Source: Spongospora subterranea f. sp. subterranea
Lineage: Eukaryota; Endomyxa: Phytomyxea; Phytomyxea; Plasmodiophorida
Assembly (NCBI GenBank): GCA_049724395.1
Contig: JAUGWO010000224.1
Coordinates: forward strand, 37,981 to 101,980
Direction: 5' to 3'
DNA length: 64,000 nt
Made by a program: the position numbers and the translations under genes. Shown one piece after another: positions 24,491-36,274 of the stretch; position 1 is the first letter of the stretch; each line of letters starts with the position of its first letter. Under the pieces are notes generated by a model, which made no database searches, had not been told where the DNA came from, and worked only from the letters and a program-made list of their open reading frames with translations.

Positions 24491-25202
24491 TCACGTCTGG
24501 GCGTTTGCAATCCGTTCATGGTCTTCGCGCCGTAGCTTATTTAGGAATGCAGTGATCACGTCGGCGTCTTTCAGACTTGGATTACACGCGAAATGCTTCG
24601 TCACCTCATTGATCAGCTCAAGTTTGCGCACGTCCTTTCTGGTGCTTAGCCGAAAATGGCGCCCATACGCCATTAACGACGCCACCTGTAATTTGGAGAA
24701 GTCGACGGCGACCGATGGAAAGTCGTCGTTCCGATGTTTCCCTGATTTCGCCTGTTGGCTTCTCCTTCATTAAAAGCGCTCGTTTGCTCTTTCGTGGTTT
24801 AATGTCGTCCATCATCATCAACGTGCCAGATTCGCTAGGCCGTTTCCCAGGTCGTGTTCCTAACGAAATCAACTGCTCAGTAGATACACTGTCAAGTGTA
24901 ACGTCACTTGCCATGACCCATGGCCCATAACATGTGGCCCAGTTCGATGGCGATAGCGGTCCATCACCCAACCGCAACTGAATTGCGGGCTCGCTCACCA
25001 GATTTGATTTTTTCCTTATCACCGGAAGAATTCTGAAGCAATTACAACTGTCTGCGGATAGCAGACGATTATCTGCCGCCATCGTATTGCGTAGCAAATT
25101 GATCCGATGGCCAGGAGGGATTATCACGTCCAACGATTGTCCTGATCGATGGTTTCGACCGATTTTCTTGTTCCAAAGCCGTCCATTTTCAGCATTCTGC
25201 AT
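24491..25202 (-). CDS. SAP30-like Sin3-binding protein
   Basis: SAP30 bridges Sin3 and histone deacetylases. The C-terminal domain reads VDFSKLQVASLMAYGRHFRL, then ELINEVTKHFACNPSLKDAD and VITAFLNKLRR, ending at a stop at 24491. This matches the Sin3-binding fold (VDLSKLEMPTLWRYWRHFNL type). It is preceded by KHRNDDFPSVA, also typical. Upstream, an open frame to 25202 is basic in part (DIKPRKSKRALLMKEK) but lies in a different frame from the Sin3-binding domain. An intron ending at ...ccaacag before GCGAAATCA would link them, but a matching donor was not settled, so the N-terminus is uncertain. The gene converges with condensin CAP-G, with about 60 bp between 3' ends. Confidence 0.6.
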
Positions 25203-25448
25203 TTTCCCCTCCTGCTCTCAGGAATTTTGAGACAGCTTCATCGAAATGGCCAAGAAATTCCATCTGCTCTCAATTTCGGCAAGCTGACCGACCGACCTGC
25301 TCATGCAAAATTTTAGGGACCTCCTTGATATACCTCCACATCTTCAGCATGTCAAGTTTGTTGGAGGTAAGGTTGTTGGGTCGCCAATTATTCGTCGAGA
25401 TCCTATTCGAAAAGAGGGTTCGCCATTCGATGGCGCCATTGCTGAAAA

Positions 25449-25606
25449 TTGCTTCCATCGAAGATGGGTACTAACGCCCGTTCTTTGTCGCTCCTAGCGG
25501 ATGATTCTGAAACACTTAATCTTATTTCTGATTCAGGAAGAGTCCAGTTTATTCCGCCAGGAGCGACAAAGAAAGGGGGTTAGTACCCAGCTTTGATGGA
25601 AGCAAG
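25449..25606. repeat. Foldback element, about 52-bp arms
   Basis: Left arm 25449-25500 (ttgcttccatcgaagatggg...) and right arm 25554-25606 are reverse complements at roughly 88-90 percent, with a 53-bp spacer. It has the form of a small MITE or hairpin. No transposase frame is nearby. Confidence 0.8.
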
Positions 25607-25609
25607 TTT

Positions 25610-26200
25610 GGGCTCATTCCCGTGTTTATCAAATTACGACCGTTGCGGTGGACCTCGGCGATGTGTTCTCCTGTATGGACTTGTTGTGGTCTGGCGTCGT
25701 CGTTACCAGCGACTTCCAGAGCTGATGCAATGGTGGCCATGAATGGTCTTCAATATGTTGAAGTCGATAATGCGGTGAGTGTCTGTCGTTTCAAACTTCT
25801 GAGGATTGGGCCGTTGAACATGACGCCGGTCGTGGAGCGAGTATCGACGATGTGGTTGCTGGCGAAATCGGAGTCCGCACAGCCAGTTTACTGAATCTGA
25901 GGCCGTTGCGAATGGTGCCTTTCAGGTTTCTGATTGATTAATGTACGACTTGTCGAGAGTGCGCGGGCAAACGAATCACAGATCGGAAGCCAATTTCTCA
26001 CCATTATCGGGAAAGTTCCGAAACACAATGCAGTCAACCGAAACACACGATCTGATACTATGGGTGTTGAGACAGTTCATGCCCATTACTGGCTTCCTGT
26101 CGCAAAGGAACCCAGTTATGCTCGGTGATTGGCGCTGAATCATGTGATCGGGCACTCTGACACTTAAAGGGCCTATAGAGATTCCTATACCCAGACACCC
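25610..26200. other. Intergenic region, nothing identified
   Basis: Short frames on both strands without recognisable domains; lies between the foldback and a retroelement fossil. Confidence 0.3.
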
Positions 26201-26219
26201 ATCACTATTTCTTCAGCCG

Positions 26220-27560
26220 CGACGCCATGTTCGATGAGCAGTCCTGGACCCCTTTGCCAAGAAGACCTGGCAGTAGTGATGGAGAAGGACCTGCTCATCC
26301 CACGAACATCTATCCCCCGTTTGTGATGATGATGACGCCATACCAAAGTCAGATCGGATTCTGTCACCGTTGCAGACCGATACCACCCCTGGCCCAGACC
26401 GAACGCGACAATGCAGTTCAAGAAGACGGCGATCGTGGAGGCTCTCTGACCACCGCACGTACAACCAGAGCCAACCGAAGTGGGCGTGCAGAGTCAACTC
26501 GCATTCGACGACCTTGGTCGGATTGGCCCCAACAGTCGTATTTCCTGGATGGAGTCAACCCCTTGTGGATATGCTAAATCCCAATAGTGTTCATAGGCCA
26601 TTGGTTCGATGATGAGAGGGGGTTCCCCATACAATATCCCAATCTGTGAATCACAATATGAGGTGCATTGCCATAACCCACCGATGCCCTAATCAAGCAT
26701 ATCGATGGAAGGGCAGTACGACTGGTACACTCGTGAGCAGGTCAAGGCCAACACAAGGGGAAGTTCGATACTGTGCGACCGCCAACAGATGGTCGCAGAT
26801 ATCACAACCAAACCGACCAACACCAACAAGGTTTTATGGTGTCGACATCAGGTCGGGATCAAAAGACTCAGATCGAAGGGGCGGGTTTGATTAAGGGCTG
26901 ATTCACTTCATGATCGTGATATATACTATTGAGCGAATGGCATTAACCAAGAATTGGGTAAACGAGAAGAGAACTCGGCAAACTCTTTGAAAGCCAATAT
27001 ATCAGAATTATGATATGAATGAGCCCATAATCCAACACGCCTCCTCCCGTAATCCAGAGCCGATGTCCACTACATAAACATTTGCTGGTGTTGGTGAAAA
27101 CATGAACTGATCTCAGTGTCAAATATTGGCTCCTTGACACAACTCTGGTTTGAAGGCCATCCGGTCAAATTCTTGGATGATTATACAACACGATGTGTCG
27201 GATCTGGACAGGAAATGGGAACCCAGGACCTTGTCGATAGTCCATGAGCTAGATATCATCGGGACCAATCGGAATAATTCTGATAAGGAGTTAGGGTGAA
27301 GTTCGGGTGATAACGATTATGATATTGGTACCGGTATCTCAATAGGATCTCCTGCTGGTACGACCTCGATCCTCTATTGCGACGATGTACATCGGGCCAT
27401 GGAGAGAGTATCGCCTGGCAGAGCTCCTGCAACAGGCCGAGGCCTCTGAACTGGTCGGTTAGATAATTGGCAACTCAATACCGGAATGGCGATAAACCGG
27501 GTTCATGGAAGGAGGCGATGGCCCACGATCGAGAAGCCGCCAGGCGGCGAACAGCCAACG
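26220..27560 (+). mobile_element. Ty1/copia LTR-retrotransposon fossil (pol remnants)
   Basis: A block near 26690-26890 resembles the end of a copia RNase H domain (TREQVKAN... MVADITTKP pattern), preceded by weaker pol-like sequence. A second, fainter piece near 27460-27560 resembles the start of a copia reverse transcriptase. It is broken in many places, and no LTR pair was recognised. It appears old. Whether the two pieces are one insertion or two is not clear. Confidence 0.5.
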
Positions 27561-27569
27561 AGCCGGGCG

Positions 27570-28500
27570 ACTCGCCGCCCCATTCCAGCCCGCCAAAACG
27601 TCGACACAAGGCCAGTACTACTCGAAAGCAACATCTGGAGCAGTTGAAGAACCTGTACAACAATGGGATAGATAAACCAGGTAATTCAATACGAAAAACA
27701 TACGAAACCCTTAAATATTGCCGTTTTTCGCAATGATGTTTTTGCGTCCAGCTCCGGTTAAATTTTGAAAAACGGTTGTTGTCGTGGGCATAAGCGTTTT
27801 CAATAGGAGAATCGAAACCATGTTCATCAACAGGTCCCGGCGATATCGACCTGGATGATGAATGCTCGGCGCTATTGTCATGGGTTGGCAGTCTGGATCT
27901 CGACTCGGATGGATTCATGGACCCACAGTCTACACGATAAACTCAGGCAATATTTATCGGGACGCGACCCATATATGCATGATGAGCGCCTATATCGGGG
28001 GCCAGACATTGCTTCCCCATCTACTGATTATGAGATTTTTAGAAAAACGACGAGTAGCGGGTCATATATAGCTAGGGTCAATTGGCCATGGCCATTATTT
28101 TCTTTACTGCTGGGATAAACAAAGCAATGTGAGTGCTATCAAATCCATGATTGAAAAATAATCAGATTTGACTTCGTCAAATTTCTCAATGAGATGGGGA
28201 ATTAAACCGATATCGCGAAACAAGGTTCAAGTGAGCGAATATCACCAATTCCTCATTTCAATCAAACCGGTGTGGATTTTTACAGTGCTGTTGAATAAGT
28301 TATAGAACTTGTGATCGATTCGTGTCAAATCCTGGAATGGTTTGACAATCGGAAACTCGAGATGGATTAGTCTGTCTGGGACTTGGCGACAACAGACCCA
28401 CGGTGTCCGTGGCGGCAACCTGTGTTCCCCATGAGGGTTATTGGGCAGACAGCCCTTGACCGGATCAGTGGCCAGGCGGGTGGCGCTAGATCGCCCAGTC
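27570..28500. other. Intergenic region upstream of RRN3
   Basis: No gene recognised. It should hold the RRN3 promoter. Minus-strand frame 28242-28505 shows no family resemblance. Confidence 0.3.
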
Positions 28501-28505
28501 ACCAA

Positions 28506-30362
28506 ATGAAGGTTAGCACGCGAACAGTGACATCTTGGCCGGTAGATTCGGGCACTCCTGCCGATCCAGCTGAACTCCTCACCACATTTGTTCGTACCGC
28601 TCTGGAAAACAAACTCAGGGTAAATCGGCTCGTTGTGCCCTCAATCATCATTATATTTCCCGTTATTAACAACTCGTTTGGACGGCCTGTGATCTGTAAT
28701 TGCTGTTGATTGATTCAAAATGATCAAATGCCTGATCGTACAGTTTTCCAGGTGTTTTTTTTGAAATTCTGTGTATTTTCTCAACGAATATCTGTTGAAT
28801 AGGGTAATGCGGCCGCCTATCAGAAGATAATCCAATCGCTGAGCAGTAAACTGGAACCCGACGCCTACATTCGCTGGTATTCGGCGTTGAGGCGTTCCGT
28901 CTCCGTGATCACCGCCGGTGCACCCCATATTCAGCTCGTCAACGTCATCCTCTCGTTCGATTGGAACACGACCGATGAAGCAATCACCTCCTACACTCAG
29001 TTCCTGGTCGATCTCGTCTGCAGCACGGGGCGTTTTCTCCCGATCTGTCTCGAATCGCTAGCCGAACGGCTTCGCTGTCACCGCCCGGCGGCCGACGTCG
29101 CAACGCCGACGCAGTACGATATCCATGACGACGAGCTGGTCGATCGAATGCACAATGGGGTTCACCATATATTACAAACGGTTCTGCGTTTAATCCCTTC
29201 CGCTTCCACAGCGTTGTTCCCTCATCTTGTTGAGTCATTCCCCCATCAACGCCTTCCCTGTTCCCACCACAAAATCTACATTCGCAACCTATTACGCCTT
29301 GCGGAATACGCCCCCGAATTACGCGATCGACTTCTGGAATTGATCATCGGGAAACTCGTATTACTCGATTGTGAAATCAATGAAAACGATCTGGTGCGTC
29401 GTGTTTCGAAACCCGATTTCAACCAGAACGATTTCGAGGAACTGATGTTCGACGTGGACATGGGGGATCCGATGATCGCGCCTGCCGAGTCGGCGGAAAC
29501 CGCCGCCGATGACGACGTGCCGCCATACCCGATCTCGTCGACATCACCGCCGCACACGGTCGACGAACTGATGCAAATGATCTTGCGGTATCTGGATCTG
29601 TTGCGCCATCAGCCGCAGTTGTGCCAGCCGGTGTTCGCCTCGCTCGTCCGGGTCTTCGACAAGACCATCCTCCCCGCCCAGCATTGCCGCCACGTCCCCT
29701 ACCTCATCTTCTACATCTGTTCGTTCAACAACTCGTTCGCCGAATCGTTCCTGAGGTACCTGCTGGAGCGCGCCTTCGACCTGGTCCAGTCCAACCACGT
29801 CCGAGTGAATTGCTCGCGATACCTGGCGAGCTATCTGTGTCACGCCAGCTACATTCGCCACGCGAGTCGAATGCACTGCTTCGAGACCCTACTCAGATAC
29901 GTCCATTCCTATGTGGAGATTCACGAGGAATCAACCGAGACCGAAGCCGGGAACGATCGCGAATCGCACGCGGCGTTTTACTCGATTGCACAGACGATGT
30001 TCCATTTGTTCAGCCAGTTTCAACATGAATTTCAGGTTCTGATCGAGGAGTCGCCGGAACTGGCGGATTTCTTCCGGTTCAATCAGATCGTGGAGTCGTC
30101 GTTGAACCCGTTGCGGTACTGTCTGGACGATATTGTGGCCGAATTCGCGACGGCGCTGTTGTCCCTGGGTTTGGGCGATTGCTATCCGGTGATCAGGCGG
30201 AATCACATGCTGGCCATATTACAGGAACCCAATCCCGTATTTCCGTTCGAGCCGATCCTGTTGAGGGCGACCAGGACGTTTTTCACCGATATTTATGAGA
30301 GCAAGACGCCGGAGGAGAAGCGCCTTGAAGCGGCGCACATCCCCTTAATATTATCACCTTAA
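28506..30362 (+). CDS. RRN3: RNA polymerase I initiation factor RRN3 (TIF-IA)
   Basis: RRN3 bridges RNA polymerase I and the core promoter factor and is the main growth-regulated step of rRNA transcription. Exon 1 is 28506-28619 and exon 2 is 28803-30362, joined in phase 0 by a 183-nt intron, unusually long for this window. The product is about 557 residues, a little shorter than yeast Rrn3 (627). The start gives ELLTTFVRTALENKL, then across the intron GNAAAYQKIIQSLSSKL, as in the family's first helices. HEAT-like helices follow, with an acidic insertion (FDVDMGDPMIAPAESAETAA DDD, about residue 250) in the place where the family has its acidic loop. Next come LFVASLV-type VFASLVRVFDKTILPAQHCR and the conserved VPYLIFYICSFNNSFAESFL. 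VRVNCSRYLASYLCHASYI and the C-terminal NPVFPFEPILLRATRTFF also match. The large second exon is intact. Confidence 0.92.
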
Positions 30363-30599
30363 CCTTAATACACAAACACCAATAAAAACTGCAAATAAGT
30401 GCTCAAAAAAGCACCGCAGCGAATCTCTATTCTATTTAGCTTGCCTGGGCCTTGGGTAAATTATGGAGTTGGTCAACCCACGACTTTCGGGAGATCGATA
30501 CTCTGACTGCGCTGAATTGAAGTATTTGACAATTCGATAACACCATAATGGCAATCACTGGGTGAAGTTCTAGAAATAGCTGTTCGAGTTTTTTTGGCG

Positions 30600-31640
30600 C
30601 TGAACTCAGCTCGGCAAACCTTCCCCCTCATTTAAAGGTCTGGCAAATGGACTCAACATTTTCAAAGAAAAAACAACATTGTTAGCCGGAAGCAAACCGA
30701 GAAATCGCTATGTAGTCCTGAAAAGCAGGAGCAACTTGAGAAAGCAGTGGCGTATTATCTTGAGCAGCGGAAGAGAGATGTTGCTGCTGGTGTGCTCCAA
30801 GAAGACCTGATTGAGAACATTGATGAAACGCATTTCGTCGTCAATGTTGGTAATGGTCGGACAATGGGATTCAGAGGAGACCAAGAAGTCAAGTTCGCTG
30901 ATGTTGTTTCTGTAGGAGAAGCAATGACACTGGTCGTGCGAATCACCGGGCGCCATCTTCTCATATTAAAGCTCTGATGATGATTTTCCAAACACAAAAC
31001 GCCGTTACCCTCTAAAAACTATTACGAAAGACGTTCCAGGCGTGTGTTAACGTACGAAATGATGGATGGACAGGACCGTTTTCCCTCAATGGGTTGGGGA
31101 GCGTGAGGCATATCAGACCGACATTCACGGTCGGGAGAAAGTAATTGTTCTTGATAACTGTGGCGGACACAATTTAACTACGGAACTCCAACACGCTTTG
31201 TACGAAAAGCGGCCCAGTTCAAGATTTTTACCACCGAATGCGACACACATGTGTCAATCAGCAGACTCTGAAGATTAAAGATGCTTGATCAGCCAGGTGG
31301 GAGGCCAAGAAAGCCGACATGGTGTTGAATGGGCAATAGTCCAAATAAAGAAAGGCCGGGGTCGTCGTGGTCGGGGAAATTGAAAAACCCAGGCCGAGAG
31401 TTTCTGTTATGGTTGGAGGCCGACGCAGTGCTGGATGTAAATAGTCAGAGGGATGTCGCCGGTCTGACATATGCTCGTAAAGTGTGGACTCGCTCGCAAT
31501 GTGAATGGACATTGGAACGAACCGCAATTAACGCCGGAGCTCCAAGCAATTGTTGGAAAACACCGAGCAGGCTTCGATGGCGTGCCCCTTTGAACTTAAC
31601 AATCCCATCAACCAAACCATAGATCGAATTCAATGTGAGA
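30600..31640 (+). mobile_element. Pogo-like DDD transposase remnant
   Basis: Plus-strand pieces align in order with the pogo-like element at 40-42.5 kb. They include LIENIDETHFVVNVGNGRTM (first Asp), KFADVVSVGEAMTLVVRITG, VIVLDNCGGHNLTTEL (second Asp), PPNATHMCQSADSED (third Asp) and GREFLLWLEADAVLD. The N-terminal DNA-binding half is missing and the frame changes several times (near 30975, 31075 and 31280), so it is a 5'-truncated, inactive copy. It is clearly diverged from the 40-kb copy rather than a recent duplicate. Confidence 0.8.
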
Positions 31641-31911
31641 TTGCGCGTAGGTTGACCCGGATTCCCTTAGGTGTATAAGGTTAGGACGGCATACAGGTCT
31701 TCTGGCGGCACACTCCGGTCGCGGCTGCAGCGAACTGTCAGAAAAACTCGTTGTCATTGCTTTCGAACAGATTGACGACGACAGAATCTGACGACAGAAC
31801 CTCGATCATTGCCCTACTGTAGTGACCATTAGCCCGATCTTGTCCCCCCTTTGCGACTGTCTCGTAACAAATCTGTGCGCACTTGACACTCATTTCCCGC
31901 TATTTTTATAG

Positions 31912-32032
31912 TAGTGTGGCCCACACAAATCTCGAGTCCAGTCCAGCCTAAAATAGTGTGGGCGGGGAAAACCTATGGGCTATTCACAGACGATAAATCG
32001 ACCGTTCAGATATTAGTGTGTGGGCCACACTA
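31912..32032. mobile_element. 121-bp MITE with TIRs related to the pogo-like element
   Basis: The left end TAGTGTGGCCCACACA (31912-31927) is mirrored at the right end by TGTGTGGGCCACACTA (32017-32032). Termini TAGTGTGG...CCACACTA match the outer bases of the pogo-like element at 40058-42470 (TAGTGTGG...CACACTA), including the flanking TA. It has no coding capacity. It ends 236 bp upstream of the start codon of the tyrosine phosphatase gene. Confidence 0.75.
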
Positions 32033-32268
32033 TTTGCCGTGGACAGTGTATTTGGCGTTGCAGCCCACCGAGCGGCGAGCGAGTGGTTGCGATTACTCTG
32101 CGGCTAATAGGTGGGCCATGTGGGTTGCGCTGCGTGTTGCGTCAGCCATGGGGCTGCGCACGTCCCTGTTGATGTCTTGTCCGCTTCTGTCTGTGTAACG
32201 GCAGTGCGAGGTCACTGCCTGGGGTCCGTTAGTGTCTCACGGGTTAGCGGACACAATATTCGCGAGCA

Positions 32269-33859
32269 ATGTCACAGCGTTCGCTCAGTTCGGTTGATGA
32301 ATCCGATGTAGAATCTCCATCAGGATCATCGCTGAAACCCCAGACTCTTAATGCTGGGTCAAATTTGACAACGCGGGGGCTCAGCCTGAGCGTATCGATG
32401 ACGGACGTGGATTTGGATACTGAGTCGCCCGCGTTATCAACCAGATTCAGCACAGATGATCGGTTTCGAGTTAGTTTATGTGAATTCAGAAACTACATTT
32501 CTCAAGTATTGGAGCCTCTCAATGAGGTACAATGCGATGGTTATGATGACGAAATGGAGGTCAGCGCTCTTTCCAAACAATATTTTCTCTGCGGAAACAT
32601 GTTGATAGGAATTACACCGACGCTGCATCATGGCCAATCTGAAGCAGTTTGTTGATCCGAGATCTTCGAGGTTGACCAGGAAAAATCGATATTTCAACGT
32701 TCTTCCATGTTTGTTTTTTCAGTTGTTGATAACTCTTACGGCAATCCTGACATTATTACAGTTTTTCATTCTCGTGTCAAGCTGAGTGTTATCGATTCAG
32801 AACCAGATTCCGACTATATTAACGCCAATTACGTCAAGGTATGCAGATGCTGTTTCCCCTGTTTCGGCCTGAAAGTTACTATACGAGGTTTAGGTTGATC
32901 TACAAGGCAGCGCCACAACGTATATTTCTACCCAGGCTCCGATTGTCGGCACCGTCCCAGATTTTTGGAGGATGGTCTGGGAGCAGGACTCTCGGATTAT
33001 TATGATGTTGACGCCATTGCATGAACTTAACACGGTACCCTTGCTGTGATCTATCAGTGTGTTTCAACCATCGGACTCATCTTAGGATAAATCGGACATG
33101 TATTGGCCCAAAACGGTTTCGAAAGTGAAAAGTTTCGCAAATGGAATTTCGGTACGGTTCAAGTCCGAAGCATCATCTCACGATCTCATCAATCGCGTGT
33201 TTGAACTATTTCGAACTGATGTAAATTTCTTTATCGGTCGTTGTGACCTGTGTGCTGACCTTACTAAATATAGACTCCAGAAGATGCTCGAACCATTACT
33301 CACTTTCAGGTCCAATTTGTTAAGATTTTTGTTTACTCGGTCTAATTTGATTTCGTTATGGTTTTACTCCCCCCATGCCTCAACCTGTTCTCATTATTGA
33401 ATGTTCAGTATCTGGGTTGGCCCGACCATGGCGTCCCAGGGTCGTTTGACTCCTATAGGGCAGTCTTATCCTCGTACAGAGCCCTCCGTGATCGGTTGAG
33501 ATGTCCTGTCGTTGTGCATTGCAGGTATCGTCTGACAAGTTTTCTTTTCTTCTGTTAATTACCATATTTTCCAGCGCGGGCATTGGGCGAACAGGAACAT
33601 TTATCGGCATTGACGCTGTTGTCGACGCCTGCGCCTACATCTCGAAATTTGGGCGTGCGTCCGACACTGTCTGCATTCTGGATGTTGTCTATACAATGCG
33701 AACGCAACGAGCTGGCATGGTGCAGACAAAGGTATTATATCACAGCCTAGTCGGACTCGGTGAATAATAGACCTCGTCCAGGTTCAGTACCAGTTCATGT
33801 ACGAATTCCTCAGATATTGTCTCGAATTTCATCATTTTGATCTCAATTTTTCCTTATGA
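32269..33859 (+). CDS. Non-receptor protein tyrosine phosphatase
   Basis: A classical single-domain PTP that dephosphorylates phosphotyrosine. The ATG at 32269 begins a ~60-residue Ser/Asp-rich head without signal peptide. The catalytic domain is spread over about nine exons with 45-70-nt introns. Its motifs are KNRYFNVLP(F), then [20 protein letters not shown] with NYVK (substrate-recognition loop), [20 protein letters not shown] with [17 protein letters not shown] (WPD loop) and VVHC joined across an intron to [14 protein letters not shown] (the HCxxGxxR P-loop). The C-terminal helix is [12 protein letters not shown] with [14 protein letters not shown] (Q-loop region). All catalytic residues seem present: Asp of WPD, Cys and Arg of the P-loop, Gln of the Q-loop. 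The stop is at 33859, with the next gene converging 80 bp away. Confidence 0.88.
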
Positions 33860-33940
33860 TCTATCCGCACGTAATGTACTAACTCTATCCGGTTCTCAAT
33901 CAATTAGCTGTTTAATCTTTATTTGGGTGTGATCCCCGTA

Positions 33941-35131
33941 TTATGAGGTGTTTTGTATCCGATCTCGGATTGTTTTCATATGATCATCGTATTTTAGCTG
34001 GCCGATGACGATCCCTAATTGAATCGAAGCGTGCAGGAATGCCTGCCGATTCCCTGTCGATTGCGCCATTTGCCTGGCCTGTCTATACAATACTTGTGCC
34101 TCGCCGTGCTCGCTGCTCATAAGGGCGATGTCGGCCAGGTGCGCATACGCGATTGTCATCGCTGTTTTATTATGCGTATCGTTGGACAGCTCCAGAAATC
34201 GTTCCATGCACGCCTTGGCCGTGTATAGATCGCCTCCGAGCCCCCCTATCGACATTACCACATAGTTGCGGCGACGGTTTTGTCAAAATCTACCTGTAAT
34301 CCCCAAATTGTTGATGGCGATCGCCTGGGAAGTCTGCGACTCCATTCTTATCGCATGTCGTAGCGCATGCTGATGATGTTCCATCGCAGTTTGTAGTTCG
34401 TCCAAGGTCGCGTAAACACAACCCAGATTGGTATGTGCTACAAATTTTCCTTGCACATCGGCGCACTCCAAATGCATGTGGTGGTACTTCAGCGCCGTTC
34501 CTAGATCTCCCATCTTCTGGTAGATCGCTGCCACATTATTGCACGCTACGGCTTTTCCCTGCTGATTATGGCGCTCAACGCAGATTTCCAAATATCTTCG
34601 GAAGGCTTCGATGGCTTGCGACCACTGACAATTGGCCTCATGCAGCAGACCGATATTGAACTTCGAATCTGCTTCAGATTGTGCCTTTCCGGCCCTTTTG
34701 CTTGCTCTCGCCCTAGTTTGATAATCCAACATTAGCCTTGCATTGACCTTTTTATTGTCGAATCTCGCCAACACCTCCAGTGTATTCGGATAGTCAACTC
34801 GAACCGGTTCGGGCGCTGGCCCCGCGTTCTCTGGAATCGTTCTCTCCCATCTTTTACCACTGGTCTTCATTGAAACCGATCTACGCTGTGGTGATACAGA
34901 TCGTGATAAAGACACACGATTCGCTTGGCAGGCGATGCGTGCTGGTTGATGATGGGACCGATGACGGTCAGGAGCATCGTGAAGGATTGACCTGAAGACG
35001 GGCGATGCCTCGAAGGTATTAAATGATGTTGGCGGTAATGCCAGCTTATCATTAAGGTTCATGACGTCAATCGGTGGGAGGTGAATACTGTTCTTCATGG
35101 TCCGGGCAGGCGACCTGTTCGTAGCGGTCAT
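33941..35131 (-). CDS. TPR-repeat protein, LGN/TTC29-like
   Basis: Two exons: 35131 to about 34300, then about 34250 to 33941, joined by a ~46-nt intron (gtagat...cgatag) directly after INNLGITG. The N-terminal ~130 residues are basic, Ser/Arg/Pro-rich and disordered. From about residue 140 there are tandem 40-residue TPR units of the GPSM2/TTC29 kind: FNIGLLHEANCQWSQAIEAF, CNNVAAIYQKMGDLGTALKY, HTNLGCVYATLDELQTAMEH, AHLADIALMSSEHGEAQVLY and IQLGIVIGQLK. Such repeats are protein-interaction scaffolds. TTC29 is an axonemal protein, which would imply cilia, but the TPR match alone does not establish that. No other domain is visible. Confidence 0.7.
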
Positions 35132-35587
35132 ACCACAAGATTCCCAGCAACTATCGTTAGTCGCGTGTGGTGCTTGAATCGGAGATAGATATTTTTGATC
35201 AGTAATGTACAGAATTCTTGGACCAGCGATATTCAGAACATCTTGGAAGGTTCGAATCGACTCTTATACTTGCCGCCGACAATGCATGTTTGAAATCGAA
35301 AACCAATCGAATTTTAGTTTTCGCAATACTGTCCATATCAAAACTACTATATAAACTTTTTAAGCCAATTCAATTATAATCACGTTGGTAAGGCAATCGA
35401 CGATTGATCAAATTCCTGTGGGTATAACACATGTTTGTCGCTCAGCAATAAAGTACTATTATACCGTTTTCTGTCGGATTGGCGAATCTGCTTGTCACGC
35501 AATACCTGCCAAGACCAAGTTGATTTTGTTACACGGTGAATTGATTTGTGTTCACTGTGGGGCTATTGGCATGTCCTCACTGATTTA

Positions 35588-36265
35588 ATGACGAGGTTGA
35601 GACCAACGTCGGTCAGCGCTTTGGGGACGTCCAGCGCTGAAATAGATTCTAGCAAAGATGATCAATTAGACTCCATTGACACGTTGTCGTTATGCCACGC
35701 GTTGCTTTTTTGCGTTATTGCGCCCCCACTGGTTCTTGGGGGCTCCATCGTCTCAGGCTCCTTTCAGGCGTGGATATCCATACAGAACATGTGGTTTATG
35801 GAGTCTTGTTTGTTAGGATTTTCATCTGTGTATTATCTGGTGGACGTTGCACGTTTAGTCCAACCGCCTCGTACTCTCATTCGTCTTGGGCTCGTCGTCC
35901 ACCATCTGTTTTGCCTTTACGCGATTGTGTCAGTTTTACTGAGTCACCAAGACGCTCATATATTGTTAACGGGTATGGTGCTGGGCGAACTTTCAAATCC
36001 CCCAAGGCTTCTGGCACAACGCTATACTATATGTCGGGATATTCACGTGCCTGCTTTCGTTGTTATGCGCATCGCGTCGGCCGTGTTTCTGGATTATGTA
36101 TTCCCCTCAATAACCATGCTTTCAACCAAGATATCAGCAGTTGCGATTTTGATTTTGTCAATATTGGCGCTAATGTATAGTGTTTACACTCAACCTACTA
36201 TCATCGTAGGGCAACGTTCAAGATTAATCGGTGACGGCGATGGCCGGTCGAATATTATCGTGTAA
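35588..36265 (+). CDS. TLC-domain (TRAM-LAG1-CLN8) membrane protein
   Basis: A single-exon multi-pass membrane protein of about 225 residues. The ATG at 35588 is followed by a short hydrophilic head and 5-7 hydrophobic segments. Between segments are LGLVVHHLFCLYAIVSVLL (the TLC HH motif) and HILLTGMVLGELSNPPRLLA with QR (the ExSxPxxxxR-type motif). TLC proteins act in ceramide synthesis, lipid sensing or ER transport. This one is short and lacks the Lag1 active-site pattern, so it looks closer to the TMEM56/TLCD group than to ceramide synthases. It converges with Pam18, with about 10 bp between stop codons. Confidence 0.65.
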   Translation: MTRLRPTSVSALGTSSAEIDSSKDDQLDSIDTLSLCHALLFCVIAPPLVLGGSIVSGSFQAWISIQNMWFMESCLLGFSSVYYLVDVARLVQPPRTLIRLGLVVHHLFCLYAIVSVLLSHQDAHILLTGMVLGELSNPPRLLAQRYTICRDIHVPAFVVMRIASAVFLDYVFPSITMLSTKISAVAILILSILALMYSVYTQPTIIVGQRSRLIGDGDGRSNIIV

Positions 36266-36274
36266 ATATTTGTT

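Noticed and set aside
29544-29876. Antisense frames across RRN3
   Set aside because: Shadows of a GC-rich, clearly conserved RRN3 exon; no family resemblance.
35249-35260. tRNA B-box-like ggttcgaatcg
   Set aside because: No matching A box or acceptor stem could be found around it.
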